64,000 bases of DNA from Xylocopa sonorina (GCF_050948175.1 NW_027490177.1:62001-126000); one strand, 5' to 3'. Counted from the stretch's first letter, positions 1-11,610 are shown. Program-made: numbers and translations. Notes: generated by a model not told the origin, from the letters alone.

Positions 1-162
1 GCAATAGAGTTCTTATGATTCTTAAAACGCGATATCGGAATTCATTTCTATGTTTCATGGTAAGATATAATATGATTTGCGAAGTGTTATGTATTCCTCG
101 TCTACACTTCAAATGAATGTAAATGCGACACTTTCTTGCAGGGAAATAGCGTTTGCAGATGT

Positions 163-175
163 CTACGTATCGTAG
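163..175. other. Inverted repeat CTACG-TAT-CGTAG spanning the unit boundary (representative)
   Basis: CTACG and CGTAG are exact reverse complements separated by TAT, at unit positions 163-174 plus the first base of the next unit. Many units break one arm (CTAGG, CTACC or CTGCG on the left, CGAAG on the right), so this dyad is less well kept than the one at 132-145. Confidence 0.7.
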
Positions 176-202
176 CAATGGATTTCTGATGCTTCTTAAA
201 AC

Positions 203-212
203 GCGATATCGC
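203..212. other. 10-bp palindrome GCGATATCGC of A-type units (representative)
   Basis: GCGATATCGC is a perfect palindrome at unit positions 29-38 and contains the EcoRV site GATATC. B units replace it with GAGATATTGCATCTC, which is itself an inverted repeat with 5-bp arms (GAGAT and ATCTC) around ATTGC. A dyad is therefore kept at this place in both classes although the sequence differs. Confidence 0.8.
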
Positions 213-305
213 ATCTCATTTCTATGATTCATGGTAAGATATAATATGATTTGCGAAGTGTCATGTATTCCTCGTCCACGCTTCAAATGAATGTAAATGT
301 GACAC

Positions 306-319
306 TTCCTTGCAAGGAA
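306..319. other. 14-bp perfect palindrome of the monomer (representative)
   Basis: TTCCTTGCAAGGAA reads the same on both strands. It sits at unit positions 132-145 and is present exactly or with a changed centre in most monomers. Common variants keep the outer arms: TTCCTTGCTAGGAA, TTCCTCGCTAGGAA, TTCCTTGTAAGGAA and TTCCCTGCATGGAA. It could form a small cruciform or be a binding site for a dimeric protein; neither is shown by the sequence. Confidence 0.8.
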
Positions 320-642
320 ATAGCGTTTGCAGATGTCTACGTATCGTAGCAATAGAGTTCTAATGCTTCTTAAAACGCGATATCGCATCTCATTTCTATG
401 TTTCATGGTAAGATGTAATATGATTTGCGGAGTGTTATGTATTCCTCGTCTACACTTCAAATGAATGTAAATGCGACACTTCCTTGCAAGGAAATAGCGT
501 TTGCAGATGTCTGAGTATCGTAGCAATAGAGTTCTTATGATTCTTAAATCGCGATATTGCATTTCATTTCTATGTTTCATGGTAGGATATAATATGATTT
601 GCGAAGTGTTATGTATTCCTCGTCTACACTTCAAATGAATGT

Positions 643-732
643 AAATGCGACACTTCCTTGCAAGGAAATAGCGTTTGCAGATGTCTGCGTAACGTAGCAA
701 TAGAGTTCTTATGATTCTTAAATCGCGATATT
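643..732. repeat. Probable gene-conversion tract inside copy 1
   Basis: Copies 1 and 2 of the 3961-bp block agree almost base for base from 1 to about 1690, except here, where about 12 differences fall within 90 bp. The copy-1 version is identical to the unit two monomers downstream (991-1080), including TCTGCGTAACG and CTTAAATCGCG. The corresponding place in copy 2 (about 4604-4693), and again near 13.75 and 17.0 kb, has TACGTATCCTAG instead. Copy 1 is therefore the odd one out, overwritten from its neighbour. Confidence 0.75.
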
Positions 733-1044
733 GCATCTCATTTCTATGATTCATGGTAAGATATAATATGATTTGCGAAGTGTTATGCATTCCTCGTCTA
801 CGATTCAAATGAATGTAAATGCGACACTCCCTTGCAAGGAAATAGCATTTGCAGATGTCTACGTATCGTAGCAATAGAGTTCAAATGCTTCTTAAAACGA
901 GATATTGCATCTCATATCTATGTTTCATGGTAAAATATAATATTCATTGCGAAGTCTTATGCATTCCTCGTCTACGATTCAAATGAATGTAAATGCGACA
1001 CTTCCTTGCAAGGAAATAGCGTTTGCAGATGTCTGCGTAACGTA

Positions 1045-1176
1045 GCAATAGAGTTCTTATGATTCTTAAATCGCGATATTGCATCTCATTTCTATGTTTC
1101 ATGGTACGATTCAAATGAATGTAAATGCGACACTTCCTTGCAAGGCAATAGCGTCTGCAGATGTCTAGGTATCGTA
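1045..1176 (+). repeat. 132-bp truncated monomer (42-bp deletion), copy 1
   Basis: CATGGTA is joined directly to CGATTCAAATG, removing unit positions of about 62-103, including the AT-rich segment and TATGCATTCC. The breakpoint carries a 2-bp TA ambiguity. The loss is 14 codons long, so the minus-strand open frame survives it. Confidence 0.93.
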
Positions 1177-1698
1177 GCAATAGAGTTCTAATGCTTCTTA
1201 AAACGCGATATCGCATCTCATTTCTATATTTCATGGTAAGATATAATATGATTTGCAAAGTGTTATGCATTCCTCGTCTACACTTCAAATGAATGTAAAT
1301 GCGACACTTCCTTGTTAGTAAATAGCGCTTGCAGATGTCTACTTATCGAAGCAATAGATTTCAAATGCTTCTTAAAACGAGATATTGCATCTCATATCTA
1401 TGTTTCATGATAAGATATGATATTCATTGCGAAGTGTTATGCATTGCTCGTCTACGATACAAATGAATGTTAATGCGACACTTCCTTGCAAGGAAATTGC
1501 GTTTGCAGATTTCTACGTTTCGTAGCAATAGAGTTCTTATGATTCTTAATACGCGATATCGCATCTCATTTCTATGTTTCATGGTAAGATATAATATTCA
1601 TTGCGAAGTGTTATGCATTCCTCGTCTACACTTCAAATGAATGTAAATGCGACACTCCCTTGCAAGGAAATAGCGTTTGCAGATGTCTACGTATCGTA

Positions 1699-1872
1699 GC
1701 AATAGAGTTCAAATGCTTCTTAAAACGAGATATTGCATCTCATATCTATGTTTCATGATAAGATATAATATTCATTGCGAAGTGATATGCATTCCTCGTC
1801 TACGATTCAAATGAATGTAAATGCGACACTTCCTTGCAAGGAAATAGCGTTTGCAGATGTCTGCGTATCGTA
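1699..1872 (+). repeat. Reference B-type monomer (174 bp)
   Basis: This is a clean example of the second monomer class. Relative to the A class it has TTCAAATGC for TTCTAATGC, GAGATATTGC for GCGATATCGC, TCATATC for TCATTTC, TTCATGATAAG for TTCATGGTAAG, ATTCATTGCG for ATGATTTGCG, TATGCATTCC for TATGTATTCC, and ACGATTCAA for ACACTTCAA. These variants travel together, so B is a real sequence lineage rather than scattered mutations. It lacks the EcoRV site. Two of the changes (TTCAAATGC and ATTCATTGC) place TGA stops in the minus-strand frame that is open in A units. B units cluster at about 0.85-2.9, 4.8-6.3, 12.4-15.2, 17.2-19.5 and 22.4-23.3 kb and recur singly elsewhere. Confidence 0.88.
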
Positions 1873-2916
1873 GCAATAGAGTTCTTATGATTCTTAAAAC
1901 GCGATATCGCATCTCATTTCTATGTTTCATGATAAGATATAATATTCGTTGCGAAGTGTTATGCATTCCTCGTCTACGATTCAAATGAATGTAAATGCGA
2001 CACTTCCTTGCAAGGAAATAGCGTTTGCAGATGTCTACGTATCGTAGCAATAGAGTTCTTATGATTCTTAAAACGCGATATCGCATCTCATTTCTATGTT
2101 TCATGGTAAGATATAATATGATTTGCGAAGTGTTATGTAGTCCTCGTCTACACTTCAAATGAATGTAAATGCGACACTTCGTTGCTAGGAAATAGCGTTT
2201 GCAGATGTCTACGTATCGAAGCAATAGAGTTCAAAAGCTTCTTAAAACGAGATATTGTATCTCATATCTATGTTTCATGATAAGATATGATATTCATTGC
2301 GAAGTGTTATGCATTGCTCGTCTACGATACAAATGAATGTTAATGCGACACTTCCTTGCAAGGAAATTGCGTTTGCAGATTTCTACGTTTCGTAGCAATA
2401 GAGTTCTTATGATTCTTAAAACGCGATATCGCATCTCATTTCTATGTTTCATGGTAAGATATAATATTCATTGCGAAGTGTTATGCATTCCTCGTCTACA
2501 CTTCAAATGAATGTAAATGCGACACTCCCTTGCAAGGGAATAGCGTTTGCAGATGTCTACGTATCGTAGCAATAGAGTTCAAATGCTTCTTAAAACGAGA
2601 TATTGCATCTCATATATATGTTTCATGATAAGATATAATATTCATTGCGAATTGATATGCATTCCTCGTCTACGATTCAAATGAATGTAAATGCGACACT
2701 TCCTTGCAAGGAAATAGCGTTTGCAGATGTCTACGTATCGTAGCAATAGAGTTCTAATGATTCTTAAAACGCGATATCGGATCTCACTTCTATGTTTCAT
2801 GATAAGATGTAATATTCATTGCGAAGTGTTATGTATTCCTCGCCTACACTTCAAATGAATGTAAATGCGACACTTACTTGCTAGGAAATAGCGTTTGCAG
2901 ATATCTACGTATCGAA

Positions 2917-3091
2917 GCAATAGAGTTCAAATGCTTCTTAAAAAAGAGATATTGCATCTCTTATCTATGTTTCATGGTAAGATATAATATGATTTGCGAA
3001 GTGTCATGTATTCCTCGTCTACACTTCAAATGAATGTAAATGCGACACTTCCCTGCATGGAAATAGCGTTTGCAGATGTCTACTCATCGTA
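2917..3091 (+). repeat. 175-bp monomer (one-base insertion)
   Basis: CTTAAAAAAGAGAT has one base more than the usual CTTAAAACGAGAT. The extra base shifts the minus-strand frame, so spurious open frames end or restart here. The unit carries the 7-bp hairpin arms. Confidence 0.88.
2944..2962. other. Extended hairpin AAGAGAT-ATTGC-ATCTCTT (representative)
   Basis: In the 175-bp class and in some 174-bp units the B-type dyad is lengthened to 7-bp perfect arms, AAGAGAT and ATCTCTT, around the loop ATTGC. Both flanks differ from the ordinary B unit, so the stem grew from 5 to 7 bp. Half-changed units also exist (cGAGAT with ATCTCTT near 32.5 kb), so strict covariation is not proven. Confidence 0.65.
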
Positions 3092-3961
3092 GCAATGGAT
3101 TTCTGATGCTTCTTAAAACGCGATAACGCATCCCATTTCTATGTTTCATGGTAAGATATAATATGATTTGCGAAGTGTCATGTATTCCTCGTCCACGCTT
3201 CAAATGAATGTAAATGCGACACTTTCTTGCAAGGAAATAGCGTTTGCAGATGTCTACGTATCGTAGCAATGGATTTCTGATGCTCCTTAAAACGCGATAA
3301 CGCATCTCATTTCTATGTTTCATGGTAAGATATAATATGATTTGCGAAGTGTCATGTATTCCTCGTCCAGGCTTCAAATGAATGTAAATGCGACACTTCG
3401 TTGCAAGGAAATAGCGTTTGCAGATGTCTACGTATAGTAGCAATAGAGTTCTTATGATTCTTAAAACGCGATATCGGATCTCATTTCTATGTTTCATGGT
3501 AAGATAAAATATGATTTGCGAAGTGTTATGTATTCCTCGTCTACACTTCAAATGAATGTAAATGCGACACTTTCTTGCAAGGAAATAGCGTTTGCTGATG
3601 TCTACGTATCGTAGCAATGGATTTCTGATGCTTCTTAAAACGCGATATCGCATCTCACTTCTATGATTCATGGTAAGATATAATATGATTTGCGAAGTGT
3701 CATGTATTCCTCGTCTACACTTCAAATGAATGTAAATGCGACACTTCCCTGCATGGAAATAGCGTTTGCAGATGTCTACTCATCGTAGCAATGGATTTCT
3801 GATGCTTCTTAAAACGCGATAACGCATCTCATTTCTATGTTTCATGGTAAGATATAATATGATTTGCGAAGTGTCATGTATTCCTCGTCCACGCTTCAAA
3901 TGAATGTAAATGCGACACTTCCTTGCAAGGAAATAGCGTTTGCAGATGTCTACGTATCGTA

Positions 3962-5659
3962 GCAATAGAGTTCTTATGATTCTTAAAACGCGATATCGGA
4001 ATTCATTTCTATGTTTCATGGTAAGATATAATATGATTTGCGAAGTGTTATGTATTCCTCGTCTACACTTCAAATGAATGTAAATGCGACACTTTCTTGC
4101 AGGGAAATAGCGTTTGCAGATGTCTACGTATCGTAGCAATGGATTTCTGATGCTTCTTAAAACGCGATATCGCATCTCATTTCTATGATTCATGGTAAGA
4201 TATAATATGATTTGCGAAGTGTCATGTATTCCTCGTCCACGCTTCAAATGAATGTAAATGTGACACTTCCTTGCAAGGAAATAGCGTTTGCAGATATCTA
4301 CGTATCGTAGCAATAGAGTTCTAATGCTTCTTAAAACGCGATATCGCATCTCATTTCTATGTTTCATGGTAAGATGTAATATGATTTGCGGAGTGTTATG
4401 TATTCCTCGTCTACACTTCAAATGAATGTAAATGCGACACTTCCTTGCAAGGAAATAGCGTTTGCAGATGTCTGAGTATCGTAGCAATAGAGTTCTTATG
4501 ATTCTTAAATCGCGATATTGCATTTCATTTCTATGTTTCATGGTAGGATATAATATGATTTGCGAAGTGTTATGTATTCCTCATCTACACTTCAAATGAA
4601 TGTGAATGCGACACTTCCCTGCTAGGAAATAGCGTCTGCAGATGTCTACGTATCCTAGCAATAGATTTCTAATGCTTCTTAAAACGCGATATCGCATCTC
4701 ATTTCTATGATTCATGGTAAGATATAATATGATTTGCGAAGTGTTATGCATTCCTCGTCTACGATTCAAATGAATGTAAATGCGACACTCCCTTGCAAGG
4801 AAATAGCATTTGCAGATGTCTACGTATCGTAGCAATAGAGTTCAAATGCTTCTTAAAACGAGGTATTGCATCTCATATCTATGTTTCATGGTAAAATATA
4901 ATATTCATTGCGAAGTCTTATGCATTCCTCGTCTACGATTCAAATGAATGTAAATGCGACACTTCCTTGCAAGGAAATAGCGTTTGCAGATGTCTGCGTA
5001 ACGTAGCAATAGAGTTCTTATGATTCTTAAATCGCGATATTGCATCTCATTTCTATGTTTCATGGTACGATTCAAATGAATGTAAATGCGACACTTCCTT
5101 GCAAGGCAATAGCGTCTGCAGATGTCTAGGTATCGTAGCAATAGAGTTCTAATGCTTCTTAAAACGCGATATCGCATCTCATTTCTATATTTCATGGTAA
5201 GATATAATATGATTTGCAAAGTGTTATGCATTCCTCGTCTACACTTCAAATGAATGTAAATGCGACACTTCCTTGTTAGTAAATAGCGCTTGCAGATGTC
5301 TACTTATCGAAGCAATAGATTTCAAATGCTTCTTAAAACGAGATATTGCATCTCATATCTATGTTTCATGATAAGATATGATATTCACTGCGAAGTGTTA
5401 TGCATTGCTCGTCTACGATACAAATGAATGTTAATGCGACACTTCCTTGCAAGGAAATTGCGTTTGCAGATTTCTACGTTTCGTAGCAATAGAGTTCTTA
5501 TGATTCTTAAAACGCGATATCGCATCTCATTTCTATGTTTCATGGTAAGATATAATATTCATTGCGAAGTGTTATGCATTCCTCGTCTACACTTCAAATG
5601 AATGTAAATGCGACACTCCCTTGCAAGGAAATAGCGTTTGCAGATGTCTACGTATCGTA
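3962..5659. repeat. Zone I higher-order repeat, copy 2, collinear part
   Basis: This segment repeats 1-1698 at a constant offset of 3961, including a 132-bp unit at 5006. Apart from the tract matching 643-732 I noticed only scattered single differences, for example TTCACTGCG at about 5385 and CGAGGTATTG at about 4860. Collinearity with copy 1 breaks at the unit starting at 5660. Confidence 0.85.
5006..5137 (+). repeat. 132-bp truncated monomer, copy 2
   Basis: It has the same 42-bp deletion joint and the same TCTGCGTAACG and GCAAGGCAATAG neighbours as 1045. It belongs to copy 2 of the 23-unit block (offset 3961). Confidence 0.93.
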
Positions 5660-6355
5660 GCAATAGAGTTCAAATGCTTCTTAAAACGAGATATTGCATA
5701 TCATATATATGTTTCATGATAAGATATAATATTCATTGCGAATTGATATGCATTCCTCGTCTACGATTCAAATGAATGTAAATGCGACACTTCCTTGCAA
5801 GGAAATAGCGTTTGCAGATGTCTACGTATCGAAGCAATAGAGTTCAAAAGCTTCTTAAAACGAGATATTGTATCTCATATCTATGTTTCATGATAAGATA
5901 TGATATTCATTGCGAAGTGTTATGCATTGCTCGTCTACGATACAAATGAATGTTAATGCGACACTTCCTTGCAAGGAAATTGCGTTTGCAGATTTCTACG
6001 TTTCGTAGCAATAGAGTTCTTATGATTCTTAAAACGCGATATCGCATCTCATTTCTATGTTTCATGGTAAGATATAATATTCATTGCGAAGTGTTATGCA
6101 TTCCTCGTCTACACTTCAAATGAATGTAAATGCGACACTCCCTTGCAAGGGAATAGCGTTTGCAGATGTCTACGTATCGTAGCAATAGAGTTCAAATGCT
6201 TCTTAAAACGAGATATTGCATCTCATATATATGTTTCATGATAAGATATAATATTCATTGCGAATTGATATGCATTCCTCGTCTACGATTCAAATGAATG
6301 TAAATGCGACACTTCCTTGCAAGGAAATAGCGTTTGCAGATGTCTACGTATCGTA
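5660..6355. repeat. Three-unit (522-bp) internal duplication of B-rich units
   Basis: The four units starting at 5660, 5834, 6008 and 6182 correspond in order to copy-1 units 2569, 2221, 2395 and 2569. The first and last share the rare GCGAATTGATATG and TCATATATATG. A 522-bp trimer has therefore been repeated and the copy-1 units 1699-2220 are missing. Unequal exchange between neighbouring copies explains this simply. Confidence 0.78.
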
Positions 6356-7573
6356 GCAATAGAGTTCTTATGATTCTTAAAACGCGATATCGGATCTCAT
6401 TTCTATGATTCATGGTAAGATATAATATGATTTGCGAAGTGTTATGTATTCCTCGTCTACACTTCAAATGAATGTAAATGCGACACTTTCTTGCAAGGAA
6501 ATAGCGTTTGCAGATGTCTACGTATCGTAGCAATGGATTTCTGATGCTTCTTAAAACGCAATATCGCATCTCACTTCTATGATTCATGGTAAGATATAAT
6601 ATGATTTGCGAAGTGTCATGTATTCCTCGTCTACACTTCAAATGAATGTAAATGCGACACTTCCCTGCATGGAAATAGCGTTTGCAGAAGTCTACGTATC
6701 GTAGCAATAGAGTTCTTATGATTCTTGAAACGCGATATCGCCTCTCATTCCTATGTTTCATGGTAAGATATAATATGATTTGCGGAGTGTCATGTATTCC
6801 TCGTCTACACTTCAAATGAATGTAAATGCGACACTTCCTTGCAAGGAAATAGCGTTTGCAAATGTCTACCTGTCGTAGCAATAGTGTTCTAATGCTTCTT
6901 AAAACGCGATATCGGATCTCATTTCTATGTTTCATGGTAAGATATAATATGATTTGCTGAGTGTTATGTATTCCTCGTCTACATTTCAAATGAATGTAAA
7001 TGCGACTCTTTCTTGCAAGGAAATAGCGTTTGCAGATGTCTACGTATCGTAGCAATGGATTTCTGCTGCTTCTTAAAACGCGATATCGCATCTCGTTTCT
7101 ATGTTTCATGGTAAGGTATAATATGATTTGCGAAGTGTTATGTATTCCTCGTCTACACTTCAAATGAATGTAAATGCGACACTTTCTTGCAAGGAAATAG
7201 CGTTTGCAGATGTCTACGTATCGTAGAAATGGATTTCTGATGCTTCTTAAAACGCGATAACGCATCTCATTTCTATGTTTCATGGTAAGATATAATATGA
7301 TTTGCGAAGTGTCAAGTATTCCTCGTCCAGGCTTCAAATGAATGTAAATGCGACACTTCGTTGCAAGGAAATAGCGTTTGCAGATGTCTACGTATCGTAG
7401 CAATAGAGTTCTTATGATTCTTAAAACGCGATATCGGATCTCATTTCTATGTTTCATGGTAAGATATAATATGATTTGCGAAGTGTTATGTATTCCTCGT
7501 CTACACTTCAAATGAATGTAAATGCGACACTTTCTTGCAAGTTAATAGCGTTTGCAGATGTCTACGTATCGTA

Positions 7574-7748
7574 GCAATGGATTTCTGCTGCTTCTTAAAA
7601 CGCGATATCGCATCTCACTTCTATGATTCATGGTAAGATATAATATGATTTGCGAAGTGTCATGTATTCCTCGTCTACACTTCAAATTAATGTAAATGCG
7701 ACACTTCCCTTGCAAGGAAATAGCGTTTGCAGATGTCTACGTATCGTA
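7574..7748 (+). repeat. 175-bp monomer (insertion at the palindrome)
   Basis: CACTTCCCTTGCAAGG has one base more than CACTTCCTTGCAAGG, near 7707. This is an independent insertion at a different place from the A-run class, and may combine CACTCCC and CACTTCC variants. Confidence 0.88.
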
Positions 7749-8618
7749 GCAATAGAGTTCTAATGCTTCTTAAAACGCGATATCGCATCTCATTTCTATT
7801 TTCCATGGTAAGGTATAATATGATTTGCGAAGTGTTATGTATTCCTCGTCTACACTTCAAATGAATGTAAATGCGACACTTTCTTGCAAGGAAATAGCGT
7901 TTGCAGATGTCTACGTATCGTAGCAATAGAGTTCTAATGCTTCTTAAAACACGATATCGCATCTCATTTCTATGTTTCATGGTAAGATATAATATGATTT
8001 GCGAAGTGTTATGTATTCCTCGTCTACACTTCAAATGAATGTAAATGCGACACTTCTTTGCAAAGAAATAGCGTTTGCAGATGTCTACGTATCGTAGCAA
8101 TAGAGTTCTTATGATTCTTAAAACGCGATATCGCATCTCACTTCTATGATTCATGGTAAGATATAATATGATTTGCGAAGTGTCATGTATTCCTCGTCTA
8201 CACTTCAAATAAATGTAAATGCCACACTTCCCTGCAAGGAAATAGCGTTTGCAGATGTCTACGTATCGTAGCAATAGAGTTCTTATGATTCTTAAAACGC
8301 GATATCGGATCTTATTTCTATGTTTCATGGCAAGATATAATATGATTTGCGAAGTGTTATGTATTCCTCGTCTACACTTCAAGTGAAAGTAAATGCGACA
8401 CTTCCTTGCAAGGAAATAGCATTTGCAGATGTCTAGGTATCGTAGCAATACAGTTCTAATGCTTCTTAAAACGCGATATCGCATCTCATTTCTATGTTTC
8501 ATGGTAAGATATAATATGATTTGCGAAGTGTTATGTATTCCTCGTCTACACTTCAAATGAATGTAAATGCGACACTTCCTTGCAAGGAAATAGCGTTTGC
8601 AGATGTCTGCGTATCGTA

Positions 8619-8750
8619 GCAATAGAATTCTTATGATTCTTAAATCGCGATATTGCATCTCATTTCTATGTTTCATGGTACGATTCAAATGAATGTAAAT
8701 GCGACACTTCCTTGCAAGGAAATAGCGTCTGCAGATGTCTAGGTATCGTA
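8619..8750 (+). repeat. 132-bp truncated monomer, variant copy
   Basis: It has the same deletion joint, but with TCTGCGTATCG and AGAATTCTTATG in place of TCTGCGTAACG and AGAGTTC, and with GCAAGGAAATAG after it. It shares AGAATTC with the unit at 42734 rather than with the five other zone I copies. Confidence 0.93.
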
Positions 8751-9639
8751 GCAATAGTGTTCTAATGCTTCTTAAAACGCGATATCGCATCTCATTTCTA
8801 TATTTCATGGTAAGATATAATATGATTTGCAAAGTGTTATGTATTCCTCTTCTACACTTCAAATGAATGTGAATGCGTCACTTCCTCGCTAGGAAATAGC
8901 GTTTGCAGATGTCTACGTATCGTAGCAATAGATTTCTAATGCTCGTTAAAACGCGATATCGCATCTCATTTCTATGTTTCATGGTAAGATATAATATGAT
9001 TTGCGAAGTGTCATGTATTCCTCGCCTACACTTCAAATGAATGTAAATGCGACACTTCCTTGCTAGGAAATAGCGTCTGCAGATGTCTAGGTATCGTAGC
9101 AATAGAGTTCTAATGCTTCTTAAAACGCGATATCGCATCTCATTTCTATGTTTCATGGTAAGATATAATATTCATTGCGAAGTGTTATCCTTTCCTCGTC
9201 TACGATTCAAATGAATGTAAATCCGACACTCCCTTGCAAGGAAATAGCGTTTGCAGATGTCTACGTATCGTAGCAATAGAGTTCAAATGCTTCTTAAAAC
9301 GAGATATTGCATCTCATATCTATGTTTAATGATAAGATATAATATTCATTGCGAAGTGTTATGCATGCCTCGTCTACGATACAAATGAATGTAAATGCGA
9401 CACTTCCTTGCAAGGAAATAGCGTTTGCAGATGTCTACGTATCGTAGCAATGGAGTTCTTATGATTCTTAAAACGCGATATCGCATCTCATTTCTATGTT
9501 TCATGGTAAGATATAATATGATTTGCGAAGTGTTATGTATTCCTCGTCTACACTTCAAATGAATGTGAATGCCACACTTCCTCGCTAGGAAATGGCGTTT
9601 GCAGATGTCTACGTATCGTAGCAATAGATTTCTAATGCT

Positions 9640-11610
9640 TCTTAGAACGCGATATCGCATCTCATTTCTATGTTTCGTGGTAAGATATAATATGATTTGC
9701 GAAGTGTTATGTATTCCTCGTCTACACTTCAAATGAATGTAAATGCGACACTTCCTTGCTAGGAAATAGCGTCTGCAGATGTCTAGGTGTCGTAGCAATA
9801 GAGTTCTTATGATTCTTATAACGCGTTATCGCATCTCATTTCTATGTTTCATGGTAAGATATAATATGATTTGCGAAGTGTTATGTATTCCTCGTCTACA
9901 CTTCAAATGAATGTAAATGCGACACTTTCTTGCCAGGAAATAGCGTTTGCTGATGTCTACGTATCATAGCAATGGAATTCTGATGCTTCTTAAAACGCGA
10001 TATCGCATCTCACTTCTATGATTCATGGTAAGATATGATATGATTTGCGAAGTGTCATGTATTCCTCGTCTACACTTCAAATGAATGTAAATGCGACACT
10101 TCCCTGCATGGAAATAGCGTTTGCAGATGTCTACTCATCGTAGCAATGGATTTCTGATGCTTCTTAAAACGCGATAACGCATCTCATTTCTATGTTTCAT
10201 GGTAAGATATAATATGATTTGCGAAGTGTCATGTATTCCTCGTCCACGCTTCAAATGAATGTAAATGCGACACTTTCTTGCAGGGAAATAGCGTTTGCAG
10301 ATGTCTACGTATCGTAGCAATGGATTTCTGATGCTCCTTAAAACGCGATAACGCATCCCATTTCTATGTTTCATGGTAAGATATAATATGATTTGCGAAG
10401 TGTCATGTATTCCTCGTCCAGGCTTCAAATGAATGTAAATGCGACACTTCGTTGCAAGGAAATAGCGTTTGCAGATGTCTACGTATAGTAGCAATAGAGT
10501 TCTTATGATTCTTAAAACGCGATATCGGATCTCATTTCTATGTTTCGTGGTAAGATATAATATGATTTGCGAAGTGTCATGTATTCCACGTCTACACTTC
10601 AAATGAACGTAAATGAGACACTACCTTGCTAGGAAATAGCGTCTGCAGATGACTACGTATCGTACCAATAGAGTTCTAATGCTTCTTAGAACGCGATATC
10701 GCATCTCATTTCTATGTTTCATGGTAAGATATAATATGATTTGCGAAGTGTTATGTATTCCTCGTCTACACTTCAAATGAATGTAAATGCGACACTTCCT
10801 TGCTAGGAAATAGCGTCTGCAGATGTCTAGGTATCGTAGCAATAGAGTTCTTATGATTCTTATAACGCGTTATCGCATCTCATTTCTATGTTTCATGGTA
10901 AGATATAATATGATTTGCGAAGTGTTATGTATTCCTGGTCTACACTTCAAATGAATGTAAATGCGACACTTTCTTGCAAGGAAATAGCGTTTGCTGATGT
11001 CTACGTATCATAGCAATGGAATTCTGATGCTTCTTAAAACGCGATATCGCATCTCACTTCTATGATTCATGGTAAGATATGATATGATTTGCGAAGTGTC
11101 ATGTATTCCTCGTCTACACTTCAAATGAATGTAAATGCGACACTTCCCTGCATGGAAATAGCGTTTGCAGATATCTACTCATCGTAGCAATGGATTTCTG
11201 ATGCTTCTTAAAACGCGATAACGCATCTCATTTCTATGTTTCATGGTAAGATATAATATGATTTGCGAAGTGTCATGTATTCCTCGTCCACGCTTCAAAT
11301 GAATGTAAATGCGACACTTTCTTGCAAGGAAATAGCGTTTGCAGATGTCTACGTATCGTAGCAATGGATTTCTGATGCTCCTTAAAACGCGATAACGCAT
11401 CTCATTTCTATGTTTCATGGTAAGATATAATATGATTTGCGAAGTGTCATGTATTCCTCGTCCAGGCTTCAAATGAATGTAAATGCGACACTCCGTTGCA
11501 AGGAAATAGCGTTTGCAGATGTCTACGTATAGTAGCAATAGAGTTCTTATGATTCTTAAAACGCGATATCGGATCTCATTTCTATGTTTCATGGTAAGAT
11601 ATAATATGAT
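9640..11610. repeat. Six-monomer (1044-bp) tandem duplication
   Basis: About 9640-10570 recurs at about 10684-11610. Shared rare markers are CTTAGAACGCG, CTTATAACGCGTTATCG (9815 and 10859), GGAATTCTGATGC, GATATGATATG and CTACTCATCG. The match decays after about 10560/11605, where the first copy turns to CCACGTC and GAGACACTACC. Confidence 0.78.

Larger units (their letters stand above)
1..3961. repeat. Zone I higher-order repeat, copy 1 (23 monomers, 3961 bp)
   Basis: The block holds 23 units: 21 of 174 bp, one 132-bp unit (1045-1176) and one 175-bp unit (2917-3091). Position 1 onward recurs at 3962 onward with about two differences in the first 640 bp. The order is a short A-rich start, a B-rich middle (about 871-2916), then an A-rich end marked by CTACTCATCG and CGATAACGC near 3080-3130 and again near 3780. 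Offsets to later copies are 3961 (to 3962), 8095 (to about 11.1 kb), 11012 (to 12057) and 16323 (to 16324). Confidence 0.88.
6356..9639. repeat. A-rich monomer run between zone I copies
   Basis: These are mainly A-type units with the GGATCTC, GGATTTCTGATGC and GATTCATGG variants that mark the right part of the 23-unit block. It contains a 175-bp unit (7574-7748), a 132-bp unit (8619-8750) and a few B units near 9.17-9.37 kb. I see no exact longer period inside it. The open minus-strand frames at 6255-7511 and 7687-8862 are products of the stop-free A unit; the break between them falls at the 175-bp unit. Confidence 0.75.

Noticed and set aside
61..80. TATA- or -10-like TATAAT in every unit as a promoter
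   Set aside because: It is part of an AT-rich stretch repeated 369 times with no other promoter element or downstream gene.
3398..3415. CENP-B box-like TTCGTTGCAAGG
   Set aside because: It fits the first half of the vertebrate box, but the essential CGGG is replaced by GAAA, and it occurs only in a minority of units.
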